In this document: positions 1 to 8,467 of the stretch, piece after piece
How positions within the stretch are numbered: position 1 is the first letter of the stretch
Layout: every line of letters starts with the position of its first letter
The notes under the pieces: model-generated
The model's input: the letters and a program-made list of their open reading frames with translations, nothing else
Told to the model about the DNA's origin: nothing
Databases searched by the model: none
Program-made: the position numbers and the translations under genes
NCBI GenBank assembly: GCA_948759685.1
Contig: CAQBGY010000046.1
Span: 1 to 11,645 of the forward strand
Length of the DNA stretch: 11,645 bases
Direction: 5' to 3'
DNA from: an uncultured Eubacterium sp.
GTDB taxonomy: Bacteria; Bacillota_A; Clostridia; Lachnospirales; Lachnospiraceae

Positions 1-15
1 GTGCTCTTCCGATCT
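1..15. other. Illumina TruSeq adapter remnant at left contig end (artefact)
   Basis: The first 15 bases, GTGCTCTTCCGATCT, are the 3' end of the standard Illumina TruSeq adapter. They are also the exact reverse complement of the first 15 bases of the adapter found at the right end of the window. This is library sequence joined to genomic DNA, so the first gene is cut off here by assembly and not by biology. Confidence 0.97.
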
Positions 16-17
16 CA

Positions 18-1472
18 TTTGTCAGGAAAGGAGATATTCGGTTTTGTTTTTCCATGGTACCGAAAACATATGGTTTTAAACCGATTTCAAAGGGCAGATA
101 TGTCTTTTTAGATAAGACAGTCACAAGGCATACAGATACTAATCCCACATCTGTGCACATGTATGTGGTAGACCAGATGGGAAGATTTCTAAAACGTTAC
201 AATGTTGAAAAAGGGGCACATCATGATTTTTGTGAACTTGATAATGGAAATTATGCTGTAGTATCGAATGCTTTTGATGATAATACGATTGAAGATTCTG
301 TTATTGAGATTGAACATAACACCGGAAATATTGTGAATGAGATATGGTTGAAAGACTATGTTGACAGTCGTTTTGTAGATTCTCCGGACTGGGCACATAT
401 TAATACACTGGAATATGATAACTATGACAAAACATTAATGGTATGTCTTAGAAATCTTCACGCAGTCATAAAACTGAATTATGAGAAAAAACAGGTGGAA
501 TGGGTTTTGGGAAATCCGGAATTTTTTAAAAATACTTCGATGGAAGATAAAGTGCTAAAGCCTGTTGGAGATATAGAATGGTTTTTCCAGGCACATTCAG
601 CTTATTTTATAGATGAAGAATGTGATGAAAATGGATATCGGAAATTAATTATTTATGATAATCACATTAATAAGAGGAGACCGGTCAGTTATTATAGCAA
701 AAGTAAAAATTCATATGCGAAAATATATCAAATTAATGAGAGTAAAGGAACAGTCAGATTATATAAAACATTTGTTACAGATAAGTCTATTGTGCGTTCA
801 ATTGCCATTTGTGAAAAAGAGATGGGCAGAGTATGTGTTATGAATGGAAAAGTACAGAGTGATGATTTTGCGAAAGGAACAATCATAGAGTTTGATTATC
901 AAACCGGTGAGATGTTGAATAGATACACAATGAATTTTGGATTTTATCGAGCATATCCGTTTGAGTTTTGCCCTGAGTATATGAGTGAAAATATGGAAAA
1001 AAGTTCTGATTATTGTTTTGGAAAACTGTGTGAGACAGAGGAAGTTTCGATGCCGGATATTACCACAGCTGATAAAGTGCCTCCGGTGATTCTTGAAAGT
1101 ATTTATAGCAGTGAAAGAGAACGTACTGAAAAACTGAAATCGTTGGTTATGAGTCATCCGGAACAGATAGACAGCGAACAGGATATGGCAAGAATTAAAC
1201 TATATGTTGAAGAAGATTTATTATGTGTAAAGATGATAGATCATTTGCTGGACGGAGTGTATCTGATAGGAAAGGAAAATGCATATTATAAAGATTTATC
1301 ACAAACATCTCAGAAAAGACCGGAGTATTTTGCCAGAGTTTTTGTGGGAGAGCTTATTCCTCTTAATGAGATAAAAGATGATAAATATACAATTTATTAT
1401 AATTTAAATAACAAATTATATAGGACAGATAATTGGATTCAGATAAGAAAGGTTGAGAAAAATGAAAAATAA
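18..1472 (+). CDS. Aryl-sulfate sulfotransferase (AssT-like), 5'-truncated
   Basis: PAPS-independent arylsulfotransferases move a sulfuryl group from a phenolic sulfate ester to another phenol through a sulfo-histidine intermediate. The frame is open from the adapter junction to the stop, and the ATG at 54 lacks a well-placed ribosome site, so the true N-terminus is missing. Numbering from that ATG, 472 residues remain. Family-type motifs are HHDF (His56/57) followed by LDNGNY, DWAHIN (His115), LRNLHAVIKLN (Arg133) and FFQAHSAYF (His181). The 18-residue gap from His115 to Arg133 equals that between the essential His356 and Arg374 of E. coli AssT as I remember it, so His181 is the probable sulfo-histidine. 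The propeller seems to end near residue 330. The last 140 residues look like an extra beta-rich domain I do not recognise. Nine cysteines remain. It overlaps the binding-protein gene by 11 nt. The family call is firm; substrate and location (cytoplasmic or exported) cannot be read here. Confidence 0.85.
   Translation, partial: FVRKGDIRFCFSMVPKTYGFKPISKGRYVFLDKTVTRHTDTNPTSVHMYVVDQMGRFLKRYNVEKGAHHDFCELDNGNYAVVSNAFDDNTIEDSVIEIEHNTGNIVNEIWLKDYVDSRFVDSPDWAHINTLEYDNYDKTLMVCLRNLHAVIKLNYEKKQVEWVLGNPEFFKNTSMEDKVLKPVGDIEWFFQAHSAYFIDEECDENGYRKLIIYDNHINKRRPVSYYSKSKNSYAKIYQINESKGTVRLYKTFVTDKSIVRSIAICEKEMGRVCVMNGKVQSDDFAKGTIIEFDYQTGEMLNRYTMNFGFYRAYPFEFCPEYMSENMEKSSDYCFGKLCETEEVSMPDITTADKVPPVILESIYSSERERTEKLKSLVMSHPEQIDSEQDMARIKLYVEEDLLCVKMIDHLLDGVYLIGKENAYYKDLSQTSQKRPEYFARVFVGELIPLNEIKDDKYTIYYNLNNKLYRTDNWIQIRKVEKNEK
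1445..1452 (+). promoter_or_regulatory. Ribosome binding site choosing the ATG at 1462
   Basis: AAGAAAGG lies 9 nt before the ATG at 1462, inside the end of the sulfotransferase gene. It favours this ATG over the in-frame TTG at 1453, which would directly abut the site. Confidence 0.65.
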
Positions 1473-2454
1473 AATTTGGATTTTTAGTATTTTAATGATG
1501 GTATTATTTGTGACAGGATGTGGTAAAGATGAAAATACTTTGAATGTCGCATACTTTGACAATATTACACATGGACAGGCATTGATTATGAAGTCACAGA
1601 ATATGCTTCAAACAGAGTTGGGAAATGATATAAAAGTCAAGTGGTTTTCCTTTGATGCAGGAACTTCTTTAGTTGAGGCTTTGTTTTCTAAAGATATTGA
1701 TATAGGGTATATCGGACCGGTTCCGGCAGTGTCTGCGAATATAAAATCTAAGGGAGATTTCGTAATTATTAGTGGAGCAGCAAAGGGAGGAACTGTTCTG
1801 ATTGCAAAAAAAGGCTCAAATATTCAGTCTGTAAAAGATTTAAAGGGAAAAAGCGTATCGGTTCCATCAATTGGAAATACGCAGCATTTATTGCTGTTAA
1901 AGTTATTAAAGGAGAACCAGCTTTCCGTTAAATCAGATAAAGGAGATGTTAATATTGTTGAGGCAAATAATGCAGATGTAGCTAATCTGATGAAAAATGG
2001 AGATATTGATGCAGCGATTGTTCCTGAACCATGGGGAAGTACATTAACCGGAAAACAAGTTGCAGAAACTGTTTTAAACTATAAGGAAATAGCGGATAAT
2101 GGTGATTATGTGGTTACAACAGTGATTGTAAATAAGGATTATATGGAGAGTCATGAAGAAGTGGTAAAAAAATTCTTAAAAGCACACATTAAGGCAACAG
2201 AGTATATTGTGCAATATCCGGATGAAGCTGCAAAAGTAATGAACCAACAGTTAAAAGAGGATACGGGTAAAAAAATTGAAGAAAATATTATTTCAGATTC
2301 TCTGAAGAGTATTTCTTTTTCAGCTGATTTTGGTGAAAAATCTGTTTTTGAATATGCAAGGATATGCAAAGATATCAATTTTATAAAGCAGATGCCGGAC
2401 AGTGGAATTATAAGTGATAAATTAATAAATAGTGTTATGAATAGTAGAAAGTAG
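1462..2454 (+). CDS. ABC transporter substrate-binding lipoprotein, SsuA/TauA/NitT type
   Basis: Extracytoplasmic solute-binding protein of an ABC importer for small anions such as sulfonates, taurine or nitrate-like solutes. The 330-residue product starts with a lipoprotein signal: a basic N-terminus, a hydrophobic stretch, and lipobox VTGC with lipidated Cys20. The mature part begins with a short beta strand (LNVAYF). It then shows family hallmarks: DIDIGYIGPVP near residues 78-88, a VKDLKGKSVSVPS segment near 125-137, and AAIVPEPWG near 185-193, where the two lobes meet the ligand. The start overlaps the sulfotransferase gene by 11 nt, which suggests translational coupling. The ATPase follows 30 nt downstream. 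Family assignment is strong, but the ligand is not readable. A sulfonate or sulfate ester is inferred only from the sulfotransferase next door. Confidence 0.9.
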   Translation: MKNKIWIFSILMMVLFVTGCGKDENTLNVAYFDNITHGQALIMKSQNMLQTELGNDIKVKWFSFDAGTSLVEALFSKDIDIGYIGPVPAVSANIKSKGDFVIISGAAKGGTVLIAKKGSNIQSVKDLKGKSVSVPSIGNTQHLLLLKLLKENQLSVKSDKGDVNIVEANNADVANLMKNGDIDAAIVPEPWGSTLTGKQVAETVLNYKEIADNGDYVVTTVIVNKDYMESHEEVVKKFLKAHIKATEYIVQYPDEAAKVMNQQLKEDTGKKIEENIISDSLKSISFSADFGEKSVFEYARICKDINFIKQMPDSGIISDKLINSVMNSRK

Positions 2455-2484
2455 CGAATAGACAGAAACAGATAGGAGACATAT

Positions 2485-3249
2485 ATGTTAGAATTAAAAA
2501 ATGTATCAAAAATATATGACAATGATACAGATACATTAAACAATATTAATCTGACAATTGAAGAAGGAAGTTTTACATGCATTGTTGGTGCTTCCGGTTC
2601 TGGAAAATCCACGTTGCTGAAATTGATTGCGGGTTTGGAGAAACCAACATCAGGAGAAATTATATTAGATGGTAATCCGGTTGTTTCTCCATCGAGTGAG
2701 AGAACTGTGATGTTTCAGGAATCGGCATTATTTCCGTGGCTGTCCGTGATTGATAATATTAAATTTGGATTGGATATAGCAGGATTCTCAAAACAAGAAA
2801 AAGAAAGAAGATCCATGTACTATTTAAGAATGGTAAATTTGGAAGCGTACAGGGATTATGCAGTTCATCAACTGTCAGGAGGAATGAAACAGAGAGTATC
2901 TTTTGCACGAGCATTGGCAATGGACAGTAAGATGTTGTTGATGGACGAACCTTTTTCAGCTTTAGATAAACAGACAACCAATCATTTGAGAATGCAGATA
3001 GAAAAAATATGGGAAAAGACTCATAAAACAATTATTTTGATAACGCATAGCGTGGAGGAAGCAGTTTTTTTTGGTGACAGAGTATTATTTTTGTCAAGAA
3101 ACAGCCATAAAATTGAAAAATACTGTGACATAAACTTGGAAAGACCAAGAAATATAAAATCTCCTGAATTTTTGGAATATCGTTCGGAAATATTGGAATG
3201 GATAGAGAAGGATGTAGATTTTTCGGAGGAGGAAAAGGTTTATGTATAA
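2485..3249 (+). CDS. ABC transporter ATP-binding protein, SsuB/TauB/NitT family
   Basis: Cytoplasmic ATPase that powers the importer; 254 residues, usual for the family. All nucleotide-binding elements are present: Walker A GASGSGKST (35-43), Q-loop Gln78 in MFQES, signature LSGGMKQR (130-137), Walker B LLMDEP (151-156), D-loop SALD (158-161) and the switch His188. The sequence ALFPWLSVIDNI after the Q-loop is typical of the nitrate/sulfonate/taurine branch. AGGAG at 2474-2478, 6 nt before the ATG, supports this start. The gene ends 8 nt inside the permease gene, so the two are likely translated together. It should act as a homodimer under the permease pair. It appears intact. Confidence 0.94.
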   Translation: MLELKNVSKIYDNDTDTLNNINLTIEEGSFTCIVGASGSGKSTLLKLIAGLEKPTSGEIILDGNPVVSPSSERTVMFQESALFPWLSVIDNIKFGLDIAGFSKQEKERRSMYYLRMVNLEAYRDYAVHQLSGGMKQRVSFARALAMDSKMLLMDEPFSALDKQTTNHLRMQIEKIWEKTHKTIILITHSVEEAVFFGDRVLFLSRNSHKIEKYCDINLERPRNIKSPEFLEYRSEILEWIEKDVDFSEEEKVYV

Positions 3250-4033
3250 AAAAGAAAAAAAACAGACAATACTGGGCAGCATTTTATTTTACATTGGTCT
3301 GCTTGTTTTATGGCAGATTGTATTTTGGATGGGAACAGAGGTTTTAGCAATATGGGAGAGTTATACTTTTCCAAGTATTGTGGGAATTATAGAAAGGTTT
3401 TTTGAACTCTGGAAAGATGGGACAATTGCAGAGTCAATAGGATACAGTCTGGGAAGAGGAGTAATCGGATATATTATATCCTGTATTATCGGATGCATCG
3501 TTGGAGCGGTTATATTAAATGTAAAGTATCTTAATACATATTTAAAACCTATGCTCATGGGAATACAAACACTACCAAGTATATGCTGGGTACCTTTTGC
3601 TATTTTGTGGTTTGGTCTGGGAGAAAATTCCATTTTGTTTGTAATAATCATGGGTTCAGCATTGTCTATTGCGTTGTCGGTGGAAAGTAGTGTTAGAAAC
3701 GTAGACAAGATTTATGTGCAGGCAGCAAGTACAATGGGAGCAAAAGGAATAAAAATGTTATATAAAGTAATTATACCGGCGGCAATCCCCATGCTGATAT
3801 CAGGATTTAGACAAGGCTGGTCATTTGCATGGAGAGCATTGATGGCAGGAGAGGTTATCTCCTCGTCGGTAGGTCTCGGTTATACTTTGATGGTTGGAAG
3901 AAATCTGGCAGATATTAATCAGGTAATGCTGGTTATGATAATTATTGTTATTATTGGAATTATTGTAGATAAAGTATTTTTTTCATTCATTGAAAAGAGA
4001 GTATTACGAAAAAGAGGAGTCTATATCGGTTAG
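3242..4033 (+). CDS. ABC transporter permease, SsuC/TauC/NitT family
   Basis: Membrane component of the importer; 263 residues with about six hydrophobic segments, near residues 10-30, 70-92, 107-125, 130-147, 180-200 and 225-248. The cytoplasmic coupling loop is visible as QAASTMGAKGIKMLYKVIIP (160-179). This is the BPD-type EAA loop, with Gln replacing the first Glu, that docks on the ATPase. The following FRQGWSFAWRALMAGE is characteristic of SsuC/TauC-like permeases. A rich GGAGGAGG site at 3225-3232, inside the ATPase gene, precedes the ATG. A polybasic N-terminus (KKEKK) suggests a cytoplasmic start. It closes the operon, and a hairpin terminator begins 33 nt after the stop. Confidence 0.93.
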   Translation: MYKKEKKQTILGSILFYIGLLVLWQIVFWMGTEVLAIWESYTFPSIVGIIERFFELWKDGTIAESIGYSLGRGVIGYIISCIIGCIVGAVILNVKYLNTYLKPMLMGIQTLPSICWVPFAILWFGLGENSILFVIIMGSALSIALSVESSVRNVDKIYVQAASTMGAKGIKMLYKVIIPAAIPMLISGFRQGWSFAWRALMAGEVISSSVGLGYTLMVGRNLADINQVMLVMIIIVIIGIIVDKVFFSFIEKRVLRKRGVYIG

Positions 4034-4065
4034 TATAGTTTTGTTTCGTCAGAGAAGAAGATTAG

Positions 4066-4113
4066 AAAAGGTATACTGTGTGGGAATTTTTATTCCTGAC
4101 AGTATACCTTTTT
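4066..4113. terminator. Bidirectional intrinsic terminator between convergent genes
   Basis: A perfect 14-bp stem pairs 4066-4079 (AAAAGGTATACTGT) with 4099-4112 (ACAGTATACCTTTT). A 3-by-2 internal loop follows, then an inner GGAA/TTCC stem (4083-4086 with 4093-4096). On the + strand the outer stem runs into a T-run (4109-4113), and on the - strand into TTTTCTAAT. It lies between the permease stop at 4033 and the end of the convergent activase gene at 4139, so it can end both transcripts. Confidence 0.88.
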
Positions 4114-4138
4114 AAAAGAAGTAATATAAATCTATCTG

Positions 4139-7100
4139 TTATTTGTCTTTTGGTAACCGCTTATTGGCTGTAGCCAGCATCAGTTTAATACGATTCAGCT
4201 GATTTACCTCACTGGCACCAGGGTCATAGTCTACAGCTACAATATTAGCTTCCGGATACATCGCCCGAATTTTTTTGATAACACCTTTTCCTACAATGTG
4301 GTTTGGCAAACATGCAAATGGCTGTGTGCAGACAATGTTAGGAACACCGTCATGAATTAAATGAAGCATCTCTCCGGTCAGGAACCAGCCTTCACCGGTC
4401 TGATTGCCGATCGAAACTACTTTTTCAGCCATTTTGCTCATTTCCCAGATATCTGAAGTAGGAGTAAAATGTTTACTCTTTATTAATGCTTTTTTTGCAG
4501 AATTACGCATCCATTCTATTCCTCGAATCCCAAGATTGCTGAGACGGACCGTTTTTTTATCAAATCCAAGATTTTCGTGCTTAAACGCTGCATTCCTGAA
4601 TCCGTATAGGAAGAAATCAACCAAATCAGGCATTACTGCTTCAGCACCTTCTGATTCTAAGAGATGAACCAGATCATTATTAGCAGTAGGAGAGAATTTG
4701 ACTAAAATCTCGCCTACAATACCAACTCTTGGTTTTTGAATATTTTTCACAGGAATTGCATCAAATTCCTCTACTATTTTTCTCATATTTTGTTTGAAAC
4801 GTCTGATACCAAATTTTTTATCAGCTAATTGTTTACAAAGTTTGTATTCCCATTTTTTATGAAGAGCATCTGTTTCGCCCTCATTTACTTCGTAAGGTCT
4901 TGTTCGATAAACAACTCTCATAAAAAGGTCACCATACATTGCAGCCTGAACTGCTTTTAGGGCAAATTTTGGTGTGATTTTAAAGCCGCTGTTTTTTTCC
5001 AATCCCTGAAGGGAGAGTGAGAGTACAGGAATATGTCCCATACCTGCTTTTTCCAAAGCTCTTCTGATAAAACCAATATAGTTTGTAGCACGGCAGCCGC
5101 CACCTGTCTGAGTAATAATTACTGCTGTTTTATTTAAGTCGTATTTACCGGAGAGCAAAGCTTCCATAATCTGTCCGACTACAATCAGGGAAGGATAACA
5201 TGCGTCATTATTTACATATTTCAGTCCCATATCAACACAGGATTTTTTACTTTCCATAATTTCAAAATGATACCCACAGGAATTCAGCGCTGATTCCAGC
5301 ATTTTAAAATGAATCGGGCTCATTTGTGGTGTCAAAATGGTATATTTATCATCATACATCTGCTTTGTGAATTCCACCTTATTAATAGAAGAAGGCTGAA
5401 TATACCGTTCAAATTTGTTTTCCGAACGAACTCTGATTGCGGCGAGCAGTGAACGGATGCGAATTCTTGCAGCACCCAAATTATTTACTTCATCAATTTT
5501 TAGAACCGTATAAATTTTCCCCGATTTTGTAAGAATGTCACTGACACAGTCTGTTGTAACGGCATCTAAACCGCAGCCAAAGGAATTTAACTGTACTAAG
5601 TCAAGGTCATCTCTCGTTTTAACATAATTGGCAGCACGATAAAGCCGTGAATGGTACATCCACTGGTCGGAAACAATCAATGGACGTTCAACTTCTGCCA
5701 AATGAGAAATGGAATCCTCGGTTAAGACAGCAAGACCATAGGAATTAATCATCTCAGGAATACCATGATTAATTTCAGGGTCTACATGATATGGACGTCC
5801 TGCCAGAACAATACCACGTTTACCGTTTTCTTCCATATATTTGAGCGTTTCTTCACCCTTGCGTGCCATATCATCACGTGATGCTAAAAGCTCGTTCCAT
5901 GCCAAATGAGCAGCATTTTTTATTTCAGTTTCTTTTATGCCGAATTCTTTTGAAAACTCTTCTACAAGACGTGTTGTAATTGTATCTTCATTTGTAAGAG
6001 CCATAAAAGGATTCATAAATTTTATTGAAGAATCTTCTAATTCTTCTACGTTATTTTTAATATTTTCTGCATAGGATGTAACAATCGGACAATTATAATG
6101 GTTGTTGGCATCCGGAGTTTCGTTTCTCTCGTAAGGAATGCAAGGGTAGAAGATGAATTTGACGCCTTCTTTAATGAGCCATGTGATATGCCCGTGAACG
6201 AGTTTGGCAGGGTAACATTCGGATTCACTCGGGATAGACTCAATACCCATCTCGTAAATTTTATGGGAAGATTCCGGTGAAAGGACAACACAATATCCCA
6301 ATTCTTTAAAGAATGTAGCCCAGAATGGGAAGTTCTCATACATATTCAGGACTCTTGGAATACCAACCACACCCCTAGGGGCTTTATCTTTATCTAAAGG
6401 TTTATAGCCAAACATTCTTTGTAATTTATATTCGAAAAGGTTTGGAATATTTTCTTTATTTTTCTGCCCGCCAATACCTTTTTCACATCTGTTTCCACTG
6501 ATAAATCTACGACCATCAGAAAATTTATTAATCGTAAGAAGACATGCATTGGTACAGCCTTTACACCGTGTCATGGAAGTTTCATAAGAAAATGCTTCTA
6601 ATTGCTCCAGGGAAAGCAGTGTAGTGGATTCACCATGGTACCTTTCTTTTGCAACTAAAGCAGCACCAAAAGCACCCATGATACCGGCAATATCCGGTCT
6701 GACCGCATGGATTCCGGCTACTTTTTCCAGACTTCTAAGGACGGCATCATTATAGAATGTACCACCCTGAACAACTACTTTTCGGCCTAAATCTTTTGCA
6801 TCAGATATTTTAATCACCTTGTATAAGGCATTTTTGATAACAGAGTAAGCAAGACCGGAAGAAATATCAGCAACACTGGCACCTTCTTTCTGTGCCTGCT
6901 TTACATTTGAATTCATAAAAACGGTACATCTTGTACCCAAGTCTGTAGGGTTAGAAGCAAACAATGCTTCTTTTGCAAAATCCTGTACAGAGAAATTTAA
7001 AGATTTTGCAAATGTTTCAATAAAAGAGCCGCATCCGGAGGAACATGCCTCATTTAACTGTACACTGTCAACAGAATTGTTCTTAATCTTGATACATTTC

Positions 7101-8380
7101 ATATCCTGTCCACCAATGTCCAGAATACAATCAACCTGTGGCTCAAAGAAAGCTGCAGCATAATAGTGAGCGACAGTTTCTACTTCGCCTTCGTCTAACA
7201 TAAGCGCTTCTTTAATCAGAGCCTCACCATATCCTGTGGAGCAGGAGCGTACAATATGTGCATCCTCTGGTAATTTTTTATAAATATCTTTTACGGCATC
7301 GATAATTGTCTGTAGAGGGTTTCCGTTATTTCCACTGTAAAATGAGTAGAGTAAAGAACCATCTTCAGCGACTAATGCGGCCTTCGTAGTGGTAGAACCG
7401 GAATCGATACCGAGAAAACAGTTTCCTTTGTATGATGTAAGGTCGCTCTTTTTCACTTCAGATTTTTGATGCCTTGTCAGAAACTTATCATATTCTTCCT
7501 GATTGTGGAATAATGGGTCAAGACGTTTGATTTCCATAGACATCTTAACACCCTTTGACAATTGTTCGTATAAATCTACAATATTTACACGAACGCTGGA
7601 TTTATGATTTAAAGCAGCGCCGGTAGCAGCAAATAAATGAGAATGCTTTGGAGCTACAATGTGTTCATCATCTAATTTTAATGTTCGGATAAATGCGTTT
7701 TTCAACTCGGGTAAGAAATGAAGCGGTCCGCCTAAAAATGCAACGGTCCCCCGAATCGGTTTGCCACAGGCAAGACCGGAAATCGTCTGGTTGACCACAG
7801 CCTGAAAAATAGAAGCCGCTAAATCTTCTTTTGTAGCACCTTCATTAATCAAAGGTTGAATATCTGTTTTGGCAAAAACACCACATCTCGCTGCAATTGG
7901 GTAAATTGCCTGATAGTTTTTTGCATATTCATTTAAACCGGAAGCATCTGTCTGTAAAAGAGATGCCATCTGGTCGATAAAAGAACCTGTACCTCCGGCA
8001 CAGATACCATTCATTCTTTGTTCAATTCCATTGGTAAAATATATAATTTTAGCATCTTCGCCACCTAGTTCAATAGCAACATCTGTCTGTGGAGCATAAT
8101 CCTCTAATGCAGTGGAAACAGCAACAACTTCCTGGATAAATGGAATTTTTAAATGTTCTGAAAGTGCAAGACCACCGGAACCGGTAATCATAGGACACAA
8201 TTCTATAGAACCCAGCCGGCTATGTGCCTTTTTTAATAAAGAAACCAGAGTTTCCTGTATGTTAGCAAAATGTCTTTCGTAATCTGAAAAAATAATATTT
8301 TTTTCTTTATCAAGTATTGCAATTTTTACGGTAGTAGAACCGATATCAATACCTAAACTGTAATAATTATTTTTATCCAT
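4139..8380 (-). CDS. Giant acyl-CoA dehydratase activase-like protein (double BadF/HgdC ATPase + DUF2229 + HgdB-like)
   Basis: Related to activases that use ATP to push one low-potential electron into 2-hydroxyacyl-CoA dehydratases or benzoyl-CoA-type reductases. The 1413 residues hold two ASKHA ATPase domains (about 7-258 and 321-578), each with a phosphate loop ([10 protein letters not shown] at 10; [10 protein letters not shown] at 324) and a GGxDxK motif (106-111; 423-428). Cys127/Cys166 in domain 1 match, as remembered, the cluster cysteines of Acidaminococcus HgdC. Domain 2 repeats the 39-residue offset with Cys446/Cys485. A linker has Cys606, Cys609, Cys613 and Cys632, another likely Fe-S site. 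A DUF2229-like region follows (about 670-890, Cys722, Cys747, Cys764). Then comes an HgdB-like part with NDACYP (Cys1061), GGGCRATN (Cys1096) and [11 protein letters not shown] (Cys1351/1357). Long single-chain forms are common in Clostridia and their substrate is unknown. GGATAGG (8394 to 8388) sits 7 nt before the ATG. No dedicated dehydratase gene is nearby. Confidence 0.92.
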   Translation of the reverse strand: MDKNNYYSLGIDIGSTTVKIAILDKEKNIIFSDYERHFANIQETLVSLLKKAHSRLGSIELCPMITGSGGLALSEHLKIPFIQEVVAVSTALEDYAPQTDVAIELGGEDAKIIYFTNGIEQRMNGICAGGTGSFIDQMASLLQTDASGLNEYAKNYQAIYPIAARCGVFAKTDIQPLINEGATKEDLAASIFQAVVNQTISGLACGKPIRGTVAFLGGPLHFLPELKNAFIRTLKLDDEHIVAPKHSHLFAATGAALNHKSSVRVNIVDLYEQLSKGVKMSMEIKRLDPLFHNQEEYDKFLTRHQKSEVKKSDLTSYKGNCFLGIDSGSTTTKAALVAEDGSLLYSFYSGNNGNPLQTIIDAVKDIYKKLPEDAHIVRSCSTGYGEALIKEALMLDEGEVETVAHYYAAAFFEPQVDCILDIGGQDMKCIKIKNNSVDSVQLNEACSSGCGSFIETFAKSLNFSVQDFAKEALFASNPTDLGTRCTVFMNSNVKQAQKEGASVADISSGLAYSVIKNALYKVIKISDAKDLGRKVVVQGGTFYNDAVLRSLEKVAGIHAVRPDIAGIMGAFGAALVAKERYHGESTTLLSLEQLEAFSYETSMTRCKGCTNACLLTINKFSDGRRFISGNRCEKGIGGQKNKENIPNLFEYKLQRMFGYKPLDKDKAPRGVVGIPRVLNMYENFPFWATFFKELGYCVVLSPESSHKIYEMGIESIPSESECYPAKLVHGHITWLIKEGVKFIFYPCIPYERNETPDANNHYNCPIVTSYAENIKNNVEELEDSSIKFMNPFMALTNEDTITTRLVEEFSKEFGIKETEIKNAAHLAWNELLASRDDMARKGEETLKYMEENGKRGIVLAGRPYHVDPEINHGIPEMINSYGLAVLTEDSISHLAEVERPLIVSDQWMYHSRLYRAANYVKTRDDLDLVQLNSFGCGLDAVTTDCVSDILTKSGKIYTVLKIDEVNNLGAARIRIRSLLAAIRVRSENKFERYIQPSSINKVEFTKQMYDDKYTILTPQMSPIHFKMLESALNSCGYHFEIMESKKSCVDMGLKYVNNDACYPSLIVVGQIMEALLSGKYDLNKTAVIITQTGGGCRATNYIGFIRRALEKAGMGHIPVLSLSLQGLEKNSGFKITPKFALKAVQAAMYGDLFMRVVYRTRPYEVNEGETDALHKKWEYKLCKQLADKKFGIRRFKQNMRKIVEEFDAIPVKNIQKPRVGIVGEILVKFSPTANNDLVHLLESEGAEAVMPDLVDFFLYGFRNAAFKHENLGFDKKTVRLSNLGIRGIEWMRNSAKKALIKSKHFTPTSDIWEMSKMAEKVVSIGNQTGEGWFLTGEMLHLIHDGVPNIVCTQPFACLPNHIVGKGVIKKIRAMYPEANIVAVDYDPGASEVNQLNRIKLMLATANKRLPKDK

Positions 8381-8432
8381 ATCTTTACCTATCCCATATA
8401 TATGTTAATTGACAAAAAAATATCAAAAACGA

Positions 8433-8454
8433 CTATTTATTATATAATAAATAG
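8433..8454. promoter_or_regulatory. Perfect 22-bp palindrome, candidate operator of the activase gene
   Basis: CTATTTATTATATAATAAAT plus AG reads the same on both strands over all 22 bases. It covers the -10 box of the - strand promoter and ends beside the predicted transcription start. A homodimeric repressor is the natural reading. It is entirely A/T except for the outermost C and G, so chance or DNA-melting roles remain possible. Confidence 0.5.
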
Positions 8455-8467
8455 GAAGAAAACTCAA
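8439..8467 (-). promoter_or_regulatory. Sigma-A-type promoter for the activase gene
   Basis: On the - strand, TTGAGT (8467 to 8462) is followed after exactly 17 bases by a consensus TATAAT (8444 to 8439). The predicted start near 8432 gives a leader of about 52 nt to the ATG at 8380. The -10 lies within the 22-bp palindrome. Confidence 0.72.

Noticed and set aside
54..56. ATG as true start of the sulfotransferase
   Set aside because: The only purine-rich site (AGGAAAGGAG, 24-33) is about 20 nt away, the frame is open to the adapter, and the upstream residues (KGDIRF) read like family sequence.
798..1157. Antisense open frame within the sulfotransferase gene
   Set aside because: It is a shadow of a strongly supported gene, with no ribosome site or recognisable domain. 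The same holds for the other antisense frames at 189-398, 2151-2612, 3361-3708, 4404-4667 and 9351-9551.
1453..1455. TTG start for the binding lipoprotein
   Set aside because: It directly abuts the AAGAAAGG site with no spacer; the ATG at 1462 has a 9-nt spacer and begins a normal lipoprotein signal peptide.
8409..8414. TTGACA as a + strand -35 box
   Set aside because: No acceptable -10 lies 16-18 nt downstream; the TATAAT at 8443-8448 is 28 nt away.
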